From Datisca glomerata (Eukaryota > Streptophyta > Magnoliopsida > Cucurbitales > Datiscaceae), in the NCBI GenBank assembly GCA_003255025.1, contig QANY01009329.1:384866-448865 (forward strand): 64,000 nt of DNA. Direction: 5' to 3'. This document shows, one piece after another, positions 12,410 to 24,327 of the stretch (position 1 is its first letter; every line of letters begins with the position of its first letter). The notes beneath the pieces are model-generated. The model searched no databases, was not told the origin of the DNA, and was given only the letters and a program-made list of their open reading frames with translations. Both the position numbers and the translations under genes were made by a program.

Positions 12410-13020
12410 TTATGTTAATTATGATACTTTACGTAGATTAATTAATTTAGATCATTTACCCAATTTTCATATTGATTTCAAACATAACTATGAGACTTGT
12501 GTTGAAGCTAAATTAACAAGTCATCATTCCAATCAATTAAAAGGAACTCAGAACTCCTATTGATTTAATTCACAATCATCTATGTGATTCAAAATTTGTA
12601 CAAACAAAGGGTGGTAATAAGTATTTTATTCTTTTTGTTGTTTGTAGAATGAAATATTGCTATGTGTACTTTCTTAAAAGCAAGGACGACGTTGTAGGGA
12701 AGTTTATTCTCTATAAGAATGAAGTTTAAAATCAACTCAACATGAAGATTAAGGTGTTAAGGAGTGATTGAGGTGGTGAATACGAATCACCAATTGGAGA
12801 TTTCAATGCACATCACATAATTATACACCAAACCACAACATCTTATTCGCCTCAACCAAATGGTGTTATTGAACGTAAAAATCGTACCTTGAAAAGAAAA
12901 TGATGAATGAAATGTTGATAAGTTCTGAGTTGCCTACGAGCATGTGAGGATAAGCTATGTTTTGTCAGCTAATTATCTTTTAAATAAGATACCTTGAAAG
13001 AATGGTGACGAAACCATGTA
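12410..13020 (+). pseudogene. Copia integrase remnant
   Basis: Recognisable pieces in shifting frames: the pre-integrase region (LRRLINLDHLPNF), the D-G-GEY area (RGGEYESPIGDF, with a stop just before it) and YSPQPNGVIERKNRT at about 12841-12889. Many stop codons. Confidence 0.75.
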
Positions 13021-13479
13021 TGAATTATAAAAAGGAAGAAAGTCTTCCTATAGATCCTTACAAATGTGTGGGTTTCTTGCCGAAGTATCAGTATCTTTAC
13101 CTAAGAAGGTAAAGATAGCTCCAAAAAAGACTGATTGCATCTTCATTGATTATGCACATGATAGTAGTGTTTATCAATTTCTTGTGTATGAGTTAGAAAT
13201 CTTTGATATACAAAAAACATTATTGTGAAATCTACAATGCATCATTCTTTGAACATGTATTTTCTTGTTGTTCTAAAGAGCAATCAAGTTCATCAAAACG
13301 AACACATTAGATTGAAAATGAGACTATAAATTGGAACAGTCACGACCTAAAACCTGAAAAAAGAAGTTAAGGAGGAACCTAGGCGAAACAAAAGAGCTAG
13401 CACAGAAAAATCTTTTAGTTCAGATTATCTGATCTACTTGCTAAAAATGAACCTCAAAGCGTCAAAGAAGTGATGAGCT

Positions 13480-14263
13480 TTTCACAAGCACCTCTATGGA
13501 AAGAGGTTGTTCAAAGTGAAAATGATTCAATCTTTCAAAATTATTCTTGGGAATGAGTGGAACTTCGTCGGGGATGTAAACTTCTAGGATATAAATGAAT
13601 TTTCAAGAGAAATAAAATCAGACACTCAATTGATAAGTAAAAAGCCAAGCTTGTAATAAAAAGTTACAAACAATGTAAAGGCCTAGATTACTTTGATACG
13701 TATTCTCCTGTAATGAGAATAACCTCCACTATGATGGTACTTACAATCGGAACTTTACAAAATCTTGAGGTACATCAAATGGATGTGAAACCTATATTTC
13801 TCAATGGAGATTTAGATTAAATAATCTATATGGAGCAACCTGAGGGTTTTTATGGTCAAGGAAAAAAAAGAAAGTCTGTAACTTAGTAAAGTCTTTATAT
13901 GGTTTAAAGAAAGTATCAAAAAATGACATGAGAAATTTAACCACGCCATAATGGTAAATTGCTCTCAAATTAACGAATATGACAGATGTGTTTATATCAA
14001 AAGCATCGAAGATGACTATGTCATTTTTTGTTTTTTATGTTGATGACATGCTCATTGTTGGTAGTGATGATAAGATGATAAAAATTACCATGAAGATGTT
14101 GAACTCAAGTTTTGATGTGCAAGATATAGGACTAACCGATGTAATTTTAGGAATTAAAATCTTAAGATCTTCGAGTGGTATCATTTTTAGTCAATCACAT
14201 TATGTGGATAAAATACTAGAAAACTTTAACAAGGATGATGTGGTATGTCTAGAACATCAATAG
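13480..14263 (+). pseudogene. Copia reverse transcriptase remnant
   Basis: Fragments include YDTYSPVMRITS (about 13700), VHQMDVKPIFLNGDL (about 13772) and an open piece at 13979-14263 with FYVDDMLIVGSDDKM and VILGIKILRSSSGIIFSQ. FYVDD is the catalytic YxDD box of copia RT. Interrupted by stops and frameshifts. Confidence 0.85.
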
Positions 14264-14960
14264 ATATAAATATGCACCTATTTAAGAATAAATGAGAAAA
14301 TGTTTCTCAACTGGAGTATTCTAGAGTGATAAGAAGTCTGATATACTCAGTGAGTTATACAAGACCAAACATTATATACTCAGTCAATAAACTTAGTAGG
14401 TACAGGAGTAATTCAAGATCTAATCACTGAAAATGAATTGTCAGAGTACTTAAATGCTTACGGTATGCTTATAGTTGTGGGATACATTGTACCAGATATC
14501 TAACTATCTGTGAAGTATACAGTGATGCAAACTAGATTTCTGATATGAAGGACTCAAAATCTACGAGTGGATATGTGTTCACACTATGAGATGTAGTTGT
14601 GCCATGGAAATCTTATAAGAAAACATGTATAGTCCAATCCATAATGGAATCTGAGTTCATTGCACTATATATGGTGAAGAGGCTGAGTGGCACAATTTCT
14701 TAAAAGATATTCCATCATGGTTGAAGCCTATGCTAGAAATTTGCATCCATTGATATAGTCAGTCTGCAATTGAAAGAGAACAGAGTAACATGTATAATTT
14801 TAAATATAGAAACATTCGTCGTACGCATCATACCATTATATAACTACTCTCAACGTGAATTATTTCTGTTAACTATGTGAAGTCAATAAATAACATTATG
14901 GATCAACTAATTAAAAGGTTAAATAGAGAGTTAGTTGATAAATCATCAAGGGAAATATGA
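14264..14960 (+). pseudogene. Copia RNase H remnant
   Basis: Pieces in several frames: YTRPNIIYSVNKLSRY, YSDANWISD followed by SKSTSGYVF, and IMESEFIAL. These match the copia RNase H order (thumb, YSD, then the ESE-type catalytic segment). Heavily decayed. Confidence 0.7.
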
Positions 14961-15918
14961 CTAAATCCAATGAAAGAGTATGTCGATATGATAGAAACTC
15001 AACCTAGATGACTGGAGATCCCAAGAACTATGTTCAATGGGATAACCTAACCATAAAGAGTTAGTTAGATCACTGTGGGATTATCCTCTTGACCATTCCT
15101 GTAATGAAATTGTGATACTCGTAGGGAACAAGCTATGCTTTTCATGGTTCTTATGCGTCAAAATTTGAGCGGAGTAATACGGGTTACTCCTTATTAAGAG
15201 ATAACCTATATGAGAGAGAAGTGAGGTCACTTCTAAAGGGAATTGGTTGGCTCAATTCTTAGAAACTCTTACAGAGTCAGGCGTGTGTTCATGGGAAAAA
15301 AACATAGCAGTGATAATTGAATTGCACCAACAAAGATATCTATGTGAGGTATGTCATCACTTACATAAATGGCAAAGCAATTGAAATACATCGTGTCTAC
15401 TGGTATTTCACAATTGAATTGTACCAACAAAGGTATCTATGTGAGGTATTTCACAAGGAAAGATCAAAAGGGTAAAACCTAGCCATTATATGTAGATATT
15501 CATCTCTTCATTCTAACACACCAATCTCAAACAATTTAATATACTCTCTCATTGATTTCTTCTCTAATTCTGAGTTTCTAGTGAAGTGTAGAGAAATGTA
15601 GACTTCCAGTGTGATAGAATTTAGTTTTTCATTGTGCACGATAGCAGCTCGTTCAGCTATTACATTCTGGAAGAGAGCGGTCTAACGATCTCAAGCACCC
15701 ACCGGAGGGGGTGAATTTATTTTAAGAAGGTTATGTGATACACAGACCTCGATTCAGTTCGAAGATCCATAATTTCTCTACCATATTATTCGGTATCAAA
15801 TTCATATTCCAGATTATAGTAATTTATAGTTTTTTATAATTTTGTAGTAATGTTTCAGATTACATGTACTGGCTTTAAAGTATATTATATGTATGAATAT
15901 TGTATATAATATCTAACA
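14961..15918 (+). repeat. Probable 3' non-coding region and LTR of copia remnant 2
   Basis: No coding potential. It ends at the ATAATATCTAACA tail that is shared with 11071-11114. A near-duplicate of GAATTGTACCAACAAAGGTATCTATGTG occurs near 15318 and 15414. The LTR start is not resolved. Confidence 0.45.
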
Positions 15919-17047
15919 TGTTTCGTTTCTAATTTTCTAGGGCTAGCTCATGCCCCCTCGTTCATAACCCAACCGACTGTGAGATATTTTTATTTGTAAT
16001 TTCTCTACTTTTTCGTAACTTCAGTCACAAGTAATTAAACGTTGTGATTAATCTTCATTCACAGGAAATTTGAAGTCTGTAATTTATTTCTCTGCTTTTT
16101 GGTTACTACTTAAAACTCCAGCGTAATGTTGCACTTTAGTACTTATCGAAATGTTAGTATTTTAGTGCTTGATATTCCTATTGGAATTGGCTAGCTCCAT
16201 GTTTTCCTTTTTTTTTCTTCTGTTGGTTTGGATGGAAGATTGAGTCCTTTTATTCACTAGACTGGGCAAAAAAAATTTAACACTCGAGTCCTTCGTTAGT
16301 TACTATTGATTATTCCCTATTTTTGATTCGTTATAAATAAATTATTTTTATGAGTACGTTGTGTTTTCAAGGAAGTTCGTTGATGATGTAGTAGGAATGT
16401 TTGTTTTGCTTAGGATCGGGATTCTCTTCTATTTTATAAAATAAAAGAGAATCTAGTTCAATATCGATCGTCCATGAAATATAATTATGCTTCAATTTTG
16501 CGGCTGTTAGTTTATCAAATATAGTTATTTCTTTCTAAGATTACTTTACTATGGGCTACTATATTTAACACAACTTTCAACAAGAAAAGTCCAATTTTGT
16601 TGTCAGCTTTTTATCTCGTCAATCAATTTCATTAATGTAGGGGATTGTTGTAAAAATGAGAATTAATTGATAATCAATTAATTGCGAAACTACTAGCTGC
16701 TTTTAAATTACAACTATCATTTTCTAACTTTTTTCCTTTTCCTTTAAAATTTTTATCTTCTGTATATAATTCTTGACTAGGTATTGGGAATGGGTATTTA
16801 CCATAATATTCATTTTTTCTTTGATGATTGAAGTATTCAAATCTCATTTAACTCCTCTATTCTATTGAATTTAGATGATTGTCCTGTTGTTTTTTTTTTG
16901 AGTTTTTAAATTCTTGAGGCTTGGATGGATTGTCTATCATTTTGATTAGGAGGAAAGTATTGTCCATATATATAATTTATAAATGAGATAAAAGGACCCT
17001 AAAGAATATAGAGATAATATCTTTGACAAGACATAATTTAGATTTTG
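15919..17047. other. Non-coding, AT-rich
   Basis: No reading frame, RNA gene or repeat that I recognise. It separates copia remnant 2 from the pararetrovirus. Confidence 0.5.
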
Positions 17048-17833
17048 TTAACATATGCAAAGAGAAGCATAATCAAAAGAATAATACTTCTCTTCTATCG
17101 CTGAGTTGGTACAATAAAAAATATCTTTGCTATTGACAAATAGAGGGTCCTTTGGTGTAAAATAAAAAAACTTCACATTTAATCTATTGGGCATGATAGC
17201 TCTGGAGTCTTGTTCTGCGCCTACAATTTGGACTTGAACTTTCAATCTCTGAGACAGAGTTGGGTCTGAAAGTTTAATATTAAAGTCCGGGGCAATAGTC
17301 AGAATGACAATGCCATTACTGAGGGTGGTGAGAATGGAGCCAATCAACGCATTACTGTAGGATGTGAAGGTGGTGTCTAGGAGAGCAATCTGAGCAGTAG
17401 CGACAATCCATTTTCTACCATGGAAGGTCAAGGCAAGTAGGACAACACCAACATGTAGGTGTGTGTAGCCTTGTGTCTGCCAACCATTAAGCAACTCTTG
17501 AGGGATCTCAAGAGTGACATATTGTTCTGCGGTGGTGGCTTGGAGACTACAGTGGTCTAATTTTGTGGTTTGCACAATTCCCTTCAGATGAGGTATGTGA
17601 GTAGATATCAAAGTTCTGATACTACGAAGAACTCAATTTGACCGATGATAAAGGCTGTATGGACTGAGAAGTGGTAATTCTGTTTCCCAAATTCTAACAT
17701 CTTCAGGGAGATGATGGATTTCAATCAGGTTCTCAATCTTATTTGTAATAGTTCGATGCACAGAAGGAAGAAGATCTTGAGGAGACAAGGAAGAGGAAAG
17801 ACGAACAGGTTCAAGGTTTGTGGAGTCATTCAT
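17048..17833 (-). pseudogene. Caulimovirid movement protein (30K family), broken
   Basis: Two pieces, 17633-17833 and 17048-17611, interrupted by a stop at 17630-17632. The larger piece carries the hallmarks of the 30K movement-protein core: a GYTHLHVGVV segment, LTFHGRKW, then AQIALLDTTF and a later VQVQIVGAEQD strand. In caulimovirids this protein forms tubules at plasmodesmata for cell-to-cell spread. The first Met at 17833 is 63 bases after the primer-binding site, the usual place for the first ORF. The frame closes at 17048, where recognisable viral sequence also ends. Confidence 0.85.
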
Positions 17834-17895
17834 TTTTCTCTGGGGCTCTCCTTACTGTCCTTTCTTATAATAGATTACCACGGGCTGTAAAAGTA

Positions 17896-17909
17896 TGGCT
17901 CTGACACCA
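17896..17909 (-). promoter_or_regulatory. tRNA-Met primer-binding site of the pararetrovirus
   Basis: The minus strand reads TGGTGTCAGAGCCA. It matches the plant initiator-Met tRNA complement TGGTATCAGAGCCA with one change. In caulimovirids this site primes minus-strand DNA synthesis and marks position 1 of the genome map. Confidence 0.8.
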
Positions 17910-18273
17910 AGATGAGTATTCAGCTATAAGATTCTCAGCTGATTAGTCTAATGCATACTTTCAATATCCAGGTAATGCTCAACCATCCTCTTAGGAGCCG
18001 CTGTTAGGACCTATGAAAGTATTCATCAAACTAAAACAACTCAGAGTAGCATAGTAAAATATATTTCTCAGATCATAGTCTGATTCTTTTCTGATACATA
18101 GGATCCTTCTATTAAGAATAAGTGTAGAACATACTTGAATCTCGGCAGCCAGAAGTAAACTATTATAAGAGCAAGGTAGCAAGGAGAAGAAGAAGAACTT
18201 AGAAAGCCATGAGAGAAAAAACACTTGTATATTTTTATTCTGAAAACCTTCTGCCTACAATGAAAGGAAAACC

Positions 18274-18284
18274 CTTTTTATATA
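18274..18284 (-). promoter_or_regulatory. TATA box of the pararetroviral promoter
   Basis: The minus strand reads TATATAAAAAG, in the intergenic region between the second reading frame and the primer site. It lies about 365 bases before the tRNA-binding site, a normal leader distance in this family. The leader in between has no long open frame. Confidence 0.65.
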
Positions 18285-18513
18285 GAGATGGAGGGGGAAT
18301 ACATATAATTAGCAGCTACAGGCCTAAACAGTCTAAAGTAACGATAATTATAATCAAAAACAAAAACTAAAAGCAAATAGTCTAAAGTAATTACTTTTAC
18401 AAATAGTCTAAAGTAACGATTATTACAAAAGACAAAAAGTTAAAAGATGACAGCAAAGATAAAGCTAGCATTATTACAATGCGACATAGACTAGTGGAAG
18501 ACAAGTGGCAGCA

Positions 18514-19340
18514 CTACCAACTTTTGGAAATAGGCTCATGATCAGACCCTAGGTTGGCATAGACTTCATCATACGGTGGGTCCTGAAAATATGTGTAGCT
18601 GAAGTCATCAAGATCGTGAGGTCCATCTGATTCAGATGGTGGCACAGGATGTTGGCTGAGCTTGGGGGAAAAATAGTCAGACTGGAATCGGGTGTCCAGC
18701 TGATAGGGATCTTGAGACTCAAATGGATATGGATCTGGAGGGTGAGAAGACGAAAAACCACTAAAGATGAATGAGCGTTGGTACTCATGTAAATCCGAGG
18801 AGGAAGCTCCTGAGAATGCTTGTGGGCTAGAAGGAAATGGCCCAAGAGGAAAACCATTGTAGTCCATGTCAGTGGGGATTCATTGAGATGTGTTAAGGTT
18901 CGACCCAATTGATCCATTAACCATTTTTCATATTTTGGCCAAGCAGGAGAGGACTGCCAGAAATTAACATAGTTACGCATGTACATGGTTCCATCAACAT
19001 AATGATCTTGTTCACGGTGGATAGTGTAGAAATAAAAAAAGTATGTCTCTGTTTCCGAGGAACTGTCCATATATTGTATTCGGTGAGAATCTTGTGAAGT
19101 TGGCTTCGCCAGTATGACAGTGGAGCAAAAAGTTGAAGAAGAGTCACAAGGTGTGTATAGATATTAGCATCATCACAAATATATTGGTAAATAGGATATG
19201 GAGGAAATCCGATAGCACAGTAATGAAGGGCAGAAATAGTCCAAAGATACCAGAGGAGTTCTTCTGGTACGGCACCTTTAATGAGAGGGACTGTGGGTTA
19301 AGGGATGGTCATATCAAAAATGGTCTGGGAAAGGGTGTAT
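18514..19340 (-). pseudogene. Second reading frame of the pararetrovirus, function unknown, frameshifted
   Basis: Continuous coding-like sequence in three overlapping pieces (18917-19147, 18549-19070, 18514-18867), implying at least two frameshifts. Visible words include YNIWTVPRKQRHTFF, MYMRNYVNFWQSSP and WPKYEKWLMDQLGRTLTHL. The last piece is rich in Ser, Pro, Asp and Phe. It lies between the RNase H end and the promoter region. I do not know a function; florendovirus-like genomes carry an uncharacterised ORF here. Confidence 0.55.
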
Positions 19341-19348
19341 TTGGGTTT

Positions 19349-20640
19349 TTACAAGTAATAGATAGAGCCAGTAAAATAGAGTTTTGTGACAAGATTGTTG
19401 ATCATAGTGGGACTATCAGGTTTAAGACCTGGAGGGAAAATGGTAGCAGGCATGCTGATCGGCATAATGGGATTGGAATAAGGATCAGAAAGAGTAAGAA
19501 TAAAGAGGGTCTGAGCAGAAGATGAGCTATTTTTCTGAGGTCGAGAGAGATAATCAGCAATGGTATTCTGATGTCCTTTGAGATGACGAACTGGGAATTT
19601 ATAGCGTGAGAACCAGTCTTTCCACCTGAGAAATTGTTTATCGGGAAGAATTTTCCCTTTTGGATCAAGCATATTAGGGAATGACGTGTTGTCCATCTAG
19701 ACAGTAAATTCATACGGGCTGAGATAAAAGATGAATTTTTCAATCTCTTTTTTGACTGCTAGGATCTCCTTATATGTTGCATGATAATGCTTCTCAGAGT
19801 CTTTAAATTATCCACTAGGATGCCCACAGTAAAAATGTTTGCCTTTATCTTCTTTAATGAGGATGCCCCCCCAAATGGTCATCATTGGCATCCGTTTGTA
19901 GGATACGTAATCATGTATCAGGAATCTTTAATGGATAAGGATTTTGGGCAAGGTCTTTAAGGGCTTGGATCGCCTTAGTCTCGGCAGGGCCCAAAGATGG
20001 GGGATTCTTTTTTAGAAGTTTGGACAAGTGGCTGGTGTAGGTGGCTACATGAGGGATGAAATATCTTAGATAATTAATGATGCCAAGGAACTTTTGGATT
20101 TGTTTGTCCGTTAAATCAGTATTTGAGAATTTGAGATAGTCGATGGCAATATGAGGACCTGGTTGGAATCTGCCATCTTCAAAGATCATACCCATAAATT
20201 CAATACGGGTAGCACCAATTTCTGCCTTCTTGGCGGAGAGAATAATCCCGTAATGTCTGATCAGATCAATAAACTGGGACAATAAGAGTTGATGAGAAGG
20301 TGAATCTTCAGAGAAGAGTAGAATGTCATCAATGTAAGCTAAGTCACTGTGCAAAATGAGCTCAAACATTTGGGTCATAGCCTTTTGGAAGAGTGAAGGT
20401 GCTACTTTCAGGCTTAATGGCATGACGGTCCACTGGTACTGGGCATTCGGTATACAGAAAGCAGTCTTATACCGGTCCTCAGGATGAAGGCTAACTGCCA
20501 AAACCCAGCTTTAAGGTCAAACTTGAAGAATATCTTGGCCCGTTTGAGATGGACGGATAAAGTATTGGGCTTTGGAAGAGAAAACTTATCATCTTGGAGA
20601 AACAGGTTGAGATGTTTATAGTCTATTACCAACCTCTTTT
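19349..20640 (-). pseudogene. Pararetroviral reverse transcriptase and RNase H, broken
   Basis: The RT is read in 20414-20632 (VIDYKHLN, FKFDLKAGFWQ) and 19911-20501 (VAPSLFQKAM, then the catalytic AYIDDILLFSED, FMGMIFEDG and KFLGIINYLRYFIP). RNase H follows with TDANDDHLGG near 19890 and HYHATYKEILAVKKEIEKF near 19760, then RHLKGHQNTIADYLSR (19349-19696). The fingers and the palm are in different frames, and a stop and a frameshift separate RT from RNase H. The enzyme would copy the pregenomic RNA into DNA. No integrase is present, as expected for a pararetrovirus. Confidence 0.9.
19845..19942 (+). repeat. 98-bp inverted repeat, copy 1 (native RNase H site)
   Basis: Identical to the reverse complement of 20972-21069, including a run of seven C. 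This copy is in its natural place: on the minus strand it encodes the TDANDDHLGG part of RNase H. Confidence 0.95.
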
Positions 20641-20971
20641 TTCCACGTTTGAGTTCAGCTCATTTTTCCACATAAAAGGCCTGACATGCCCAATCAGATT
20701 TCGTGGGCTCAATAAGACCCTGCTGAAGAAGAGATGCACATTCTTCTCGGGCCAACGCAAGATCATCGTGATTCATGTCAGGATGAGTGGCCTTGGTGAG
20801 ATTGAGGTGTTCATTGCGTTTGAACGGAAGACGAATAAAGAATGCGGGATTTTTTTAGAGAGGGAAAGCATGGGAAAACTGGTCATGTCTATCAGCACAG
20901 TAAGGAAGAATCTAGTCACGGAGATAGGTATAAGCAGGAGGAACTTGTTGGAGTTCGAGGAGACTAGCAAC

Positions 20972-21069
20972 ATCCTTATCCATTAAAGATTCCTGATACA
21001 TGATTACGTATCCTACAAACGGATGCCAATGATGACCATTTGGGGGGGCATCCTCATTAAAGAAGATAA
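20972..21069 (-). repeat. 98-bp inverted repeat, copy 2 (in protease-RT linker)
   Basis: Exact reverse complement of 19845-19942. It lies between the end of the protease (near 21080) and the linker that leads to RT (KDVASLLELQQ on the minus strand). Here the RNase H text runs backwards relative to the gene, so it is a secondary insertion and not native sequence. Confidence 0.95.
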
Positions 21070-21079
21070 GCACGGAAGA

Positions 21080-21677
21080 AACTTTTATACTAGATACCAC
21101 TGGATAAAATCTGGAGTTTCTTGGTGCTGGAGGAAGCATCAAAACCAATTAATATATCTTTGCCTGGAAGATCACTGCCTAACATCTTAATCTAGAGAAT
21201 GCACTTTGGGAAAAATTGAAGACCAATACGTCTATTTGTAATCCACTCAATTTTGAACAAACTGCCATTAGCAGTAGAGAAATATTGATTATAAGGAACC
21301 CAATTTTCAGAAGGTAGAAGGCATAGTTTCATGACTGTTCTGCAAGAGCTAGTATCTAAAAATTCAATGGCTGGAACAGCTTTGGCAAATTTATCTGCAA
21401 AAAGCCAGATTTCAATATATGGTTTAAATAAAACAACAGCCTTCTCTTTGGGAGGGTCATGTAAGACCCCAAGAGATCCCAAGCAAAAGATGGGAGTAGC
21501 ATTATCTAATGTGTCAGAGTCTAAGGAGGTGGCGAACTCAGATGAACAGCTGGCCGCATCGAAGGAGTATGGCAAGACATATTGAGTGTCCTCATTGCAG
21601 TTAGCTTGTTCTTCCACAGCATATTTAATATCTTCATCGTCTTGGAGGAGAAGCACTGTTTGTAGATGTTGCAACAT
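21080..21677 (-). pseudogene. Pararetroviral aspartic protease region
   Basis: 21192-21677 reads VVLFKPYIEIWLFADKF, then AIEFLDTSSCRTVM. LDTSS is the active-site D-T-S/G motif of retropepsin-like caulimovirid proteases. Downstream, GKDILIGFDASSS (about 21120-21160, after a frame change) resembles the C-terminal strand with its conserved Ile-Gly-Phe-Asp. A protease here would process the polyprotein. The two halves are in different frames. Confidence 0.75.
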
Positions 21678-21689
21678 TTGAATATCTCT

Positions 21690-22639
21690 TTTGGTTTTAT
21701 GAGGACAAGTTTTTGCAAAATATCTTTTTTGACCACAGATGTATCATTTATCTGACTTGCGGGAGGAAGGATGTCTTTTCTTAAAATATCGAAGAAAAGG
21801 CTTGGTATGAGAATGATGCCAGAAACCCTTTTTACGAGATGGAAATCGGTGGGGCTTTTCCTGTTTGTCCCGTCTGTGATCCTTGGAACATGAACAATCC
21901 TTTTGGGCACGGCATTTGATCTTGAGATAGGATTGGTACATGCCGATCGAAGTTTAGATTCCCCTTTGAGCATCCCTTTAAAAAAATTTTGTTGTTCACA
22001 TAGTTTATCAAGGGTGGCCAATGCAAGCTGATAAATCTTACCAAGGGAAATGTCCGTCATATCATGGCGAAGGGCATTAATGGTCTTATGTAATTCAGGT
22101 TGCAATTCTTCAAGAAGAGAGGCAATGAAAGTGTGCCGGAGGTTGACATCATTAGCTCCATTCAGCATATAATACTTGTCGAACATACGTTGGTAATATT
22201 TTTGTAAATCACGGCGTTCCAACGAACAACATTTCATTTCAAAAAATTCGTAACGACTTCGTTTGTCAATGAGTTGGAAATCCCCAATGAATTCTTTATG
22301 TAACATTCCTAAAAGAGTGCCAGCATTAGGGCTACAGGCTGCAGTCAGCCATTGATAAGGACTAAGACTTTGAAACCATTATCTTAAAGTCCCTGTGAAT
22401 CGAGATAAAAACTCAGAGAGGACATCTTCGAGGGCCACATCCGGTTTAGACAGTTGTAAGTCAATCCAAGCACCAAATTCATGAAGACGATCACGCCATT
22501 TATTTGGAGGAAGATCGTCAAAAGTAAACCAGGGGCTAGTCATTGGTTTATATATGTTCCTTGAGTCTTGGAAATGTATTGGAGGAGGAAGATCATCGAC
22601 AGAGGGTTCTTCCTCATCAATATCACCAGGTTGGACCAT
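21690..22639 (-). pseudogene. Pararetroviral capsid region with damaged zinc knuckle
   Basis: 22379-22639 contains WFTFDDLPPNKWRDRLHEF, and 21521-22306 continues with YEFFEMKCCSLERRDLQKYY, LRHTFIASLLEELQPEL and ALATLDKLCEQQNFF, typical of helical caulimovirid capsid proteins before the basic tail. A CCHC knuckle should follow at about 21705-21746. Its first Cys codon is TGA (21744-21746) and its His position reads Tyr (ICGQKRYFAKTC). Frameshifts separate the capsid from the basic region. Coat protein role is from family order and composition. Confidence 0.7.
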
Positions 22640-22783
22640 GGTAATAGTAGAAATATCAACTTGGCATGCCTCGAAAGGAAGACTAGAGGTATCATCAGTT
22701 CTGGAGGTATCAGTTTCTGAAACTAAACTGGAGAGACTTTGTAACGTCTGGATTGTCGGAGCAAGATCCAGAGGAGCCTTTAA

Positions 22784-24327
22784 TTATTGAGATGGAGAAG
22801 GAGGTCGGACTGGTAGAGTAGAGGGTTTCATCGTATAGGAAGTTGAGGCCAGGGGAGTGGGATGGATCTGAACACCAGGAGGGATCAAAGGAAGAGGAGC
22901 ACGCTGCACTAGGGGAGCTGCGGTTGTCGACCTAGATTGACTGAGTTGCCTTAAAATGGGGTAAGACATTTTGAACAAATTATTATAGTCGGAGGCCTTT
23001 GGATAAGGCGTGGGAGAGGAGAGATACCTAAGAGTTTGACTGCTTATGGGATAGGAAGGATATGGATCATAAAGAGTTTAAGATTTCTCCTTAGCCATAT
23101 CTGCCTCTATCCGGTTAATATCTTGTTGAATCTGGGAGAGTTCTTGTTCTTTTTCCTGAATTTTGGGCCTATGTAACCTTTTTCGGCCAGGTGTTTTGAT
23201 TTCATATCTAAGGGCAGAGCTCTGGATGCTAACATGTCCCGAGGCTACTAAAGTTGGTCAAAGATTTGCCCGACTTGAGTGGATAGAGTGTCAGATTGCA
23301 GATGTAGGTTATCTAGTTTAGCATCAATCTTTGTGAGAGTTTGATTTTGACACACAGCATTTTTGGACTGCCAATTAAGCACCTCTTCAGCCGCAGGAAG
23401 AGACCTAGGTTCTCCTGTTGGAGTGATCTTGGTAATAATAGAGAAAGGTATGGTCGACACTTTCGTAATAGAGTTGGTGTGTCTGGTTAATGGTGGAAAT
23501 CATGTTCGTATGATTCCATCATGGTAATGTAGGGAATGATACTAGGAACAAAATGGATTTGAAGCTCCGCTATTAGTTGCATGGATGGAAGAAGGTCTGT
23601 ATGGCCAGTTTCTTGGAGCAACTCATATAGAGAAAGTTGTTGAGAAGATACTGATGACTGAGGGCCAACCCAGTGAGTGGTATTGCTCGAAGAACCATCT
23701 TGATCATTATCGCCATAGTGATGATGGGATGCCTGGGAGCGACAAGATAACTTGTTGGGCTTCTTACGGGTTGGAAGAGCCCTTTGATACCACGAGTCAT
23801 CATCAGTATCTGTTTCATCCCAAATAGGCTCATCACAGTCGCAATCAGGGTCACATCTGTCTGGGGAAACATCCTAGATGAAATGTCCATTTACATGGGT
23901 CACATAACAAGGTTGAGCCGCATGATCAATCCAGGCTATAGGAGGACAGCTGCGCGAGGGCGTGTTAGCAGGAGTGATGGTCAAAAATACTTCCAGAAAA
24001 CACAGGTCTGGAAGAACAAGGCTCTGTTGTGCCAGGTCTGGCAAAGATGGTCTTAATGGTCCCATCGGGGAGACGATGCACCTGAGGAGGGGTAGAAGTA
24101 TGAACATCGCGTTGAATGGCATAAAACTAGCGTTAATAGTTATTGATCCATTCAAGAGGCATCACTTGCATGAGTTTGGCTTTGGATATATGCCGAGGGA
24201 TCTGGATGATAGAAGTATTATCTGCCCTGTCAGAGACAGCAAAGAGGGCATCTTGAGTAGAATTGGGAAAATGAGGATCAAACGAGTGATTTTGGAGGCT
24301 ATAAATGATCTGATGATGCAGGTTGGC
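22784..24327 (-). pseudogene. Pararetroviral spacer between movement and capsid parts
   Basis: Coding-like but multiply frameshifted. The first part contains IIQIPRHISKAKLM and VMPLEWINNY. A middle part (23573-24155) alternates frames. 23248-23460 has a heptad-like stretch (IDAKLDNLHLQSDTLSTQV) that may form a coiled coil, and 22784-22978 is Pro-rich. It joins the capsid frame. Exact protein roles are unknown. Confidence 0.5.

Noticed and set aside
19133..19525. 130-codon plus-strand frame (and 20594-20986)
   Set aside because: Antisense to the pararetroviral RNase H/second ORF and RT regions, which carry the recognisable motifs on the minus strand.
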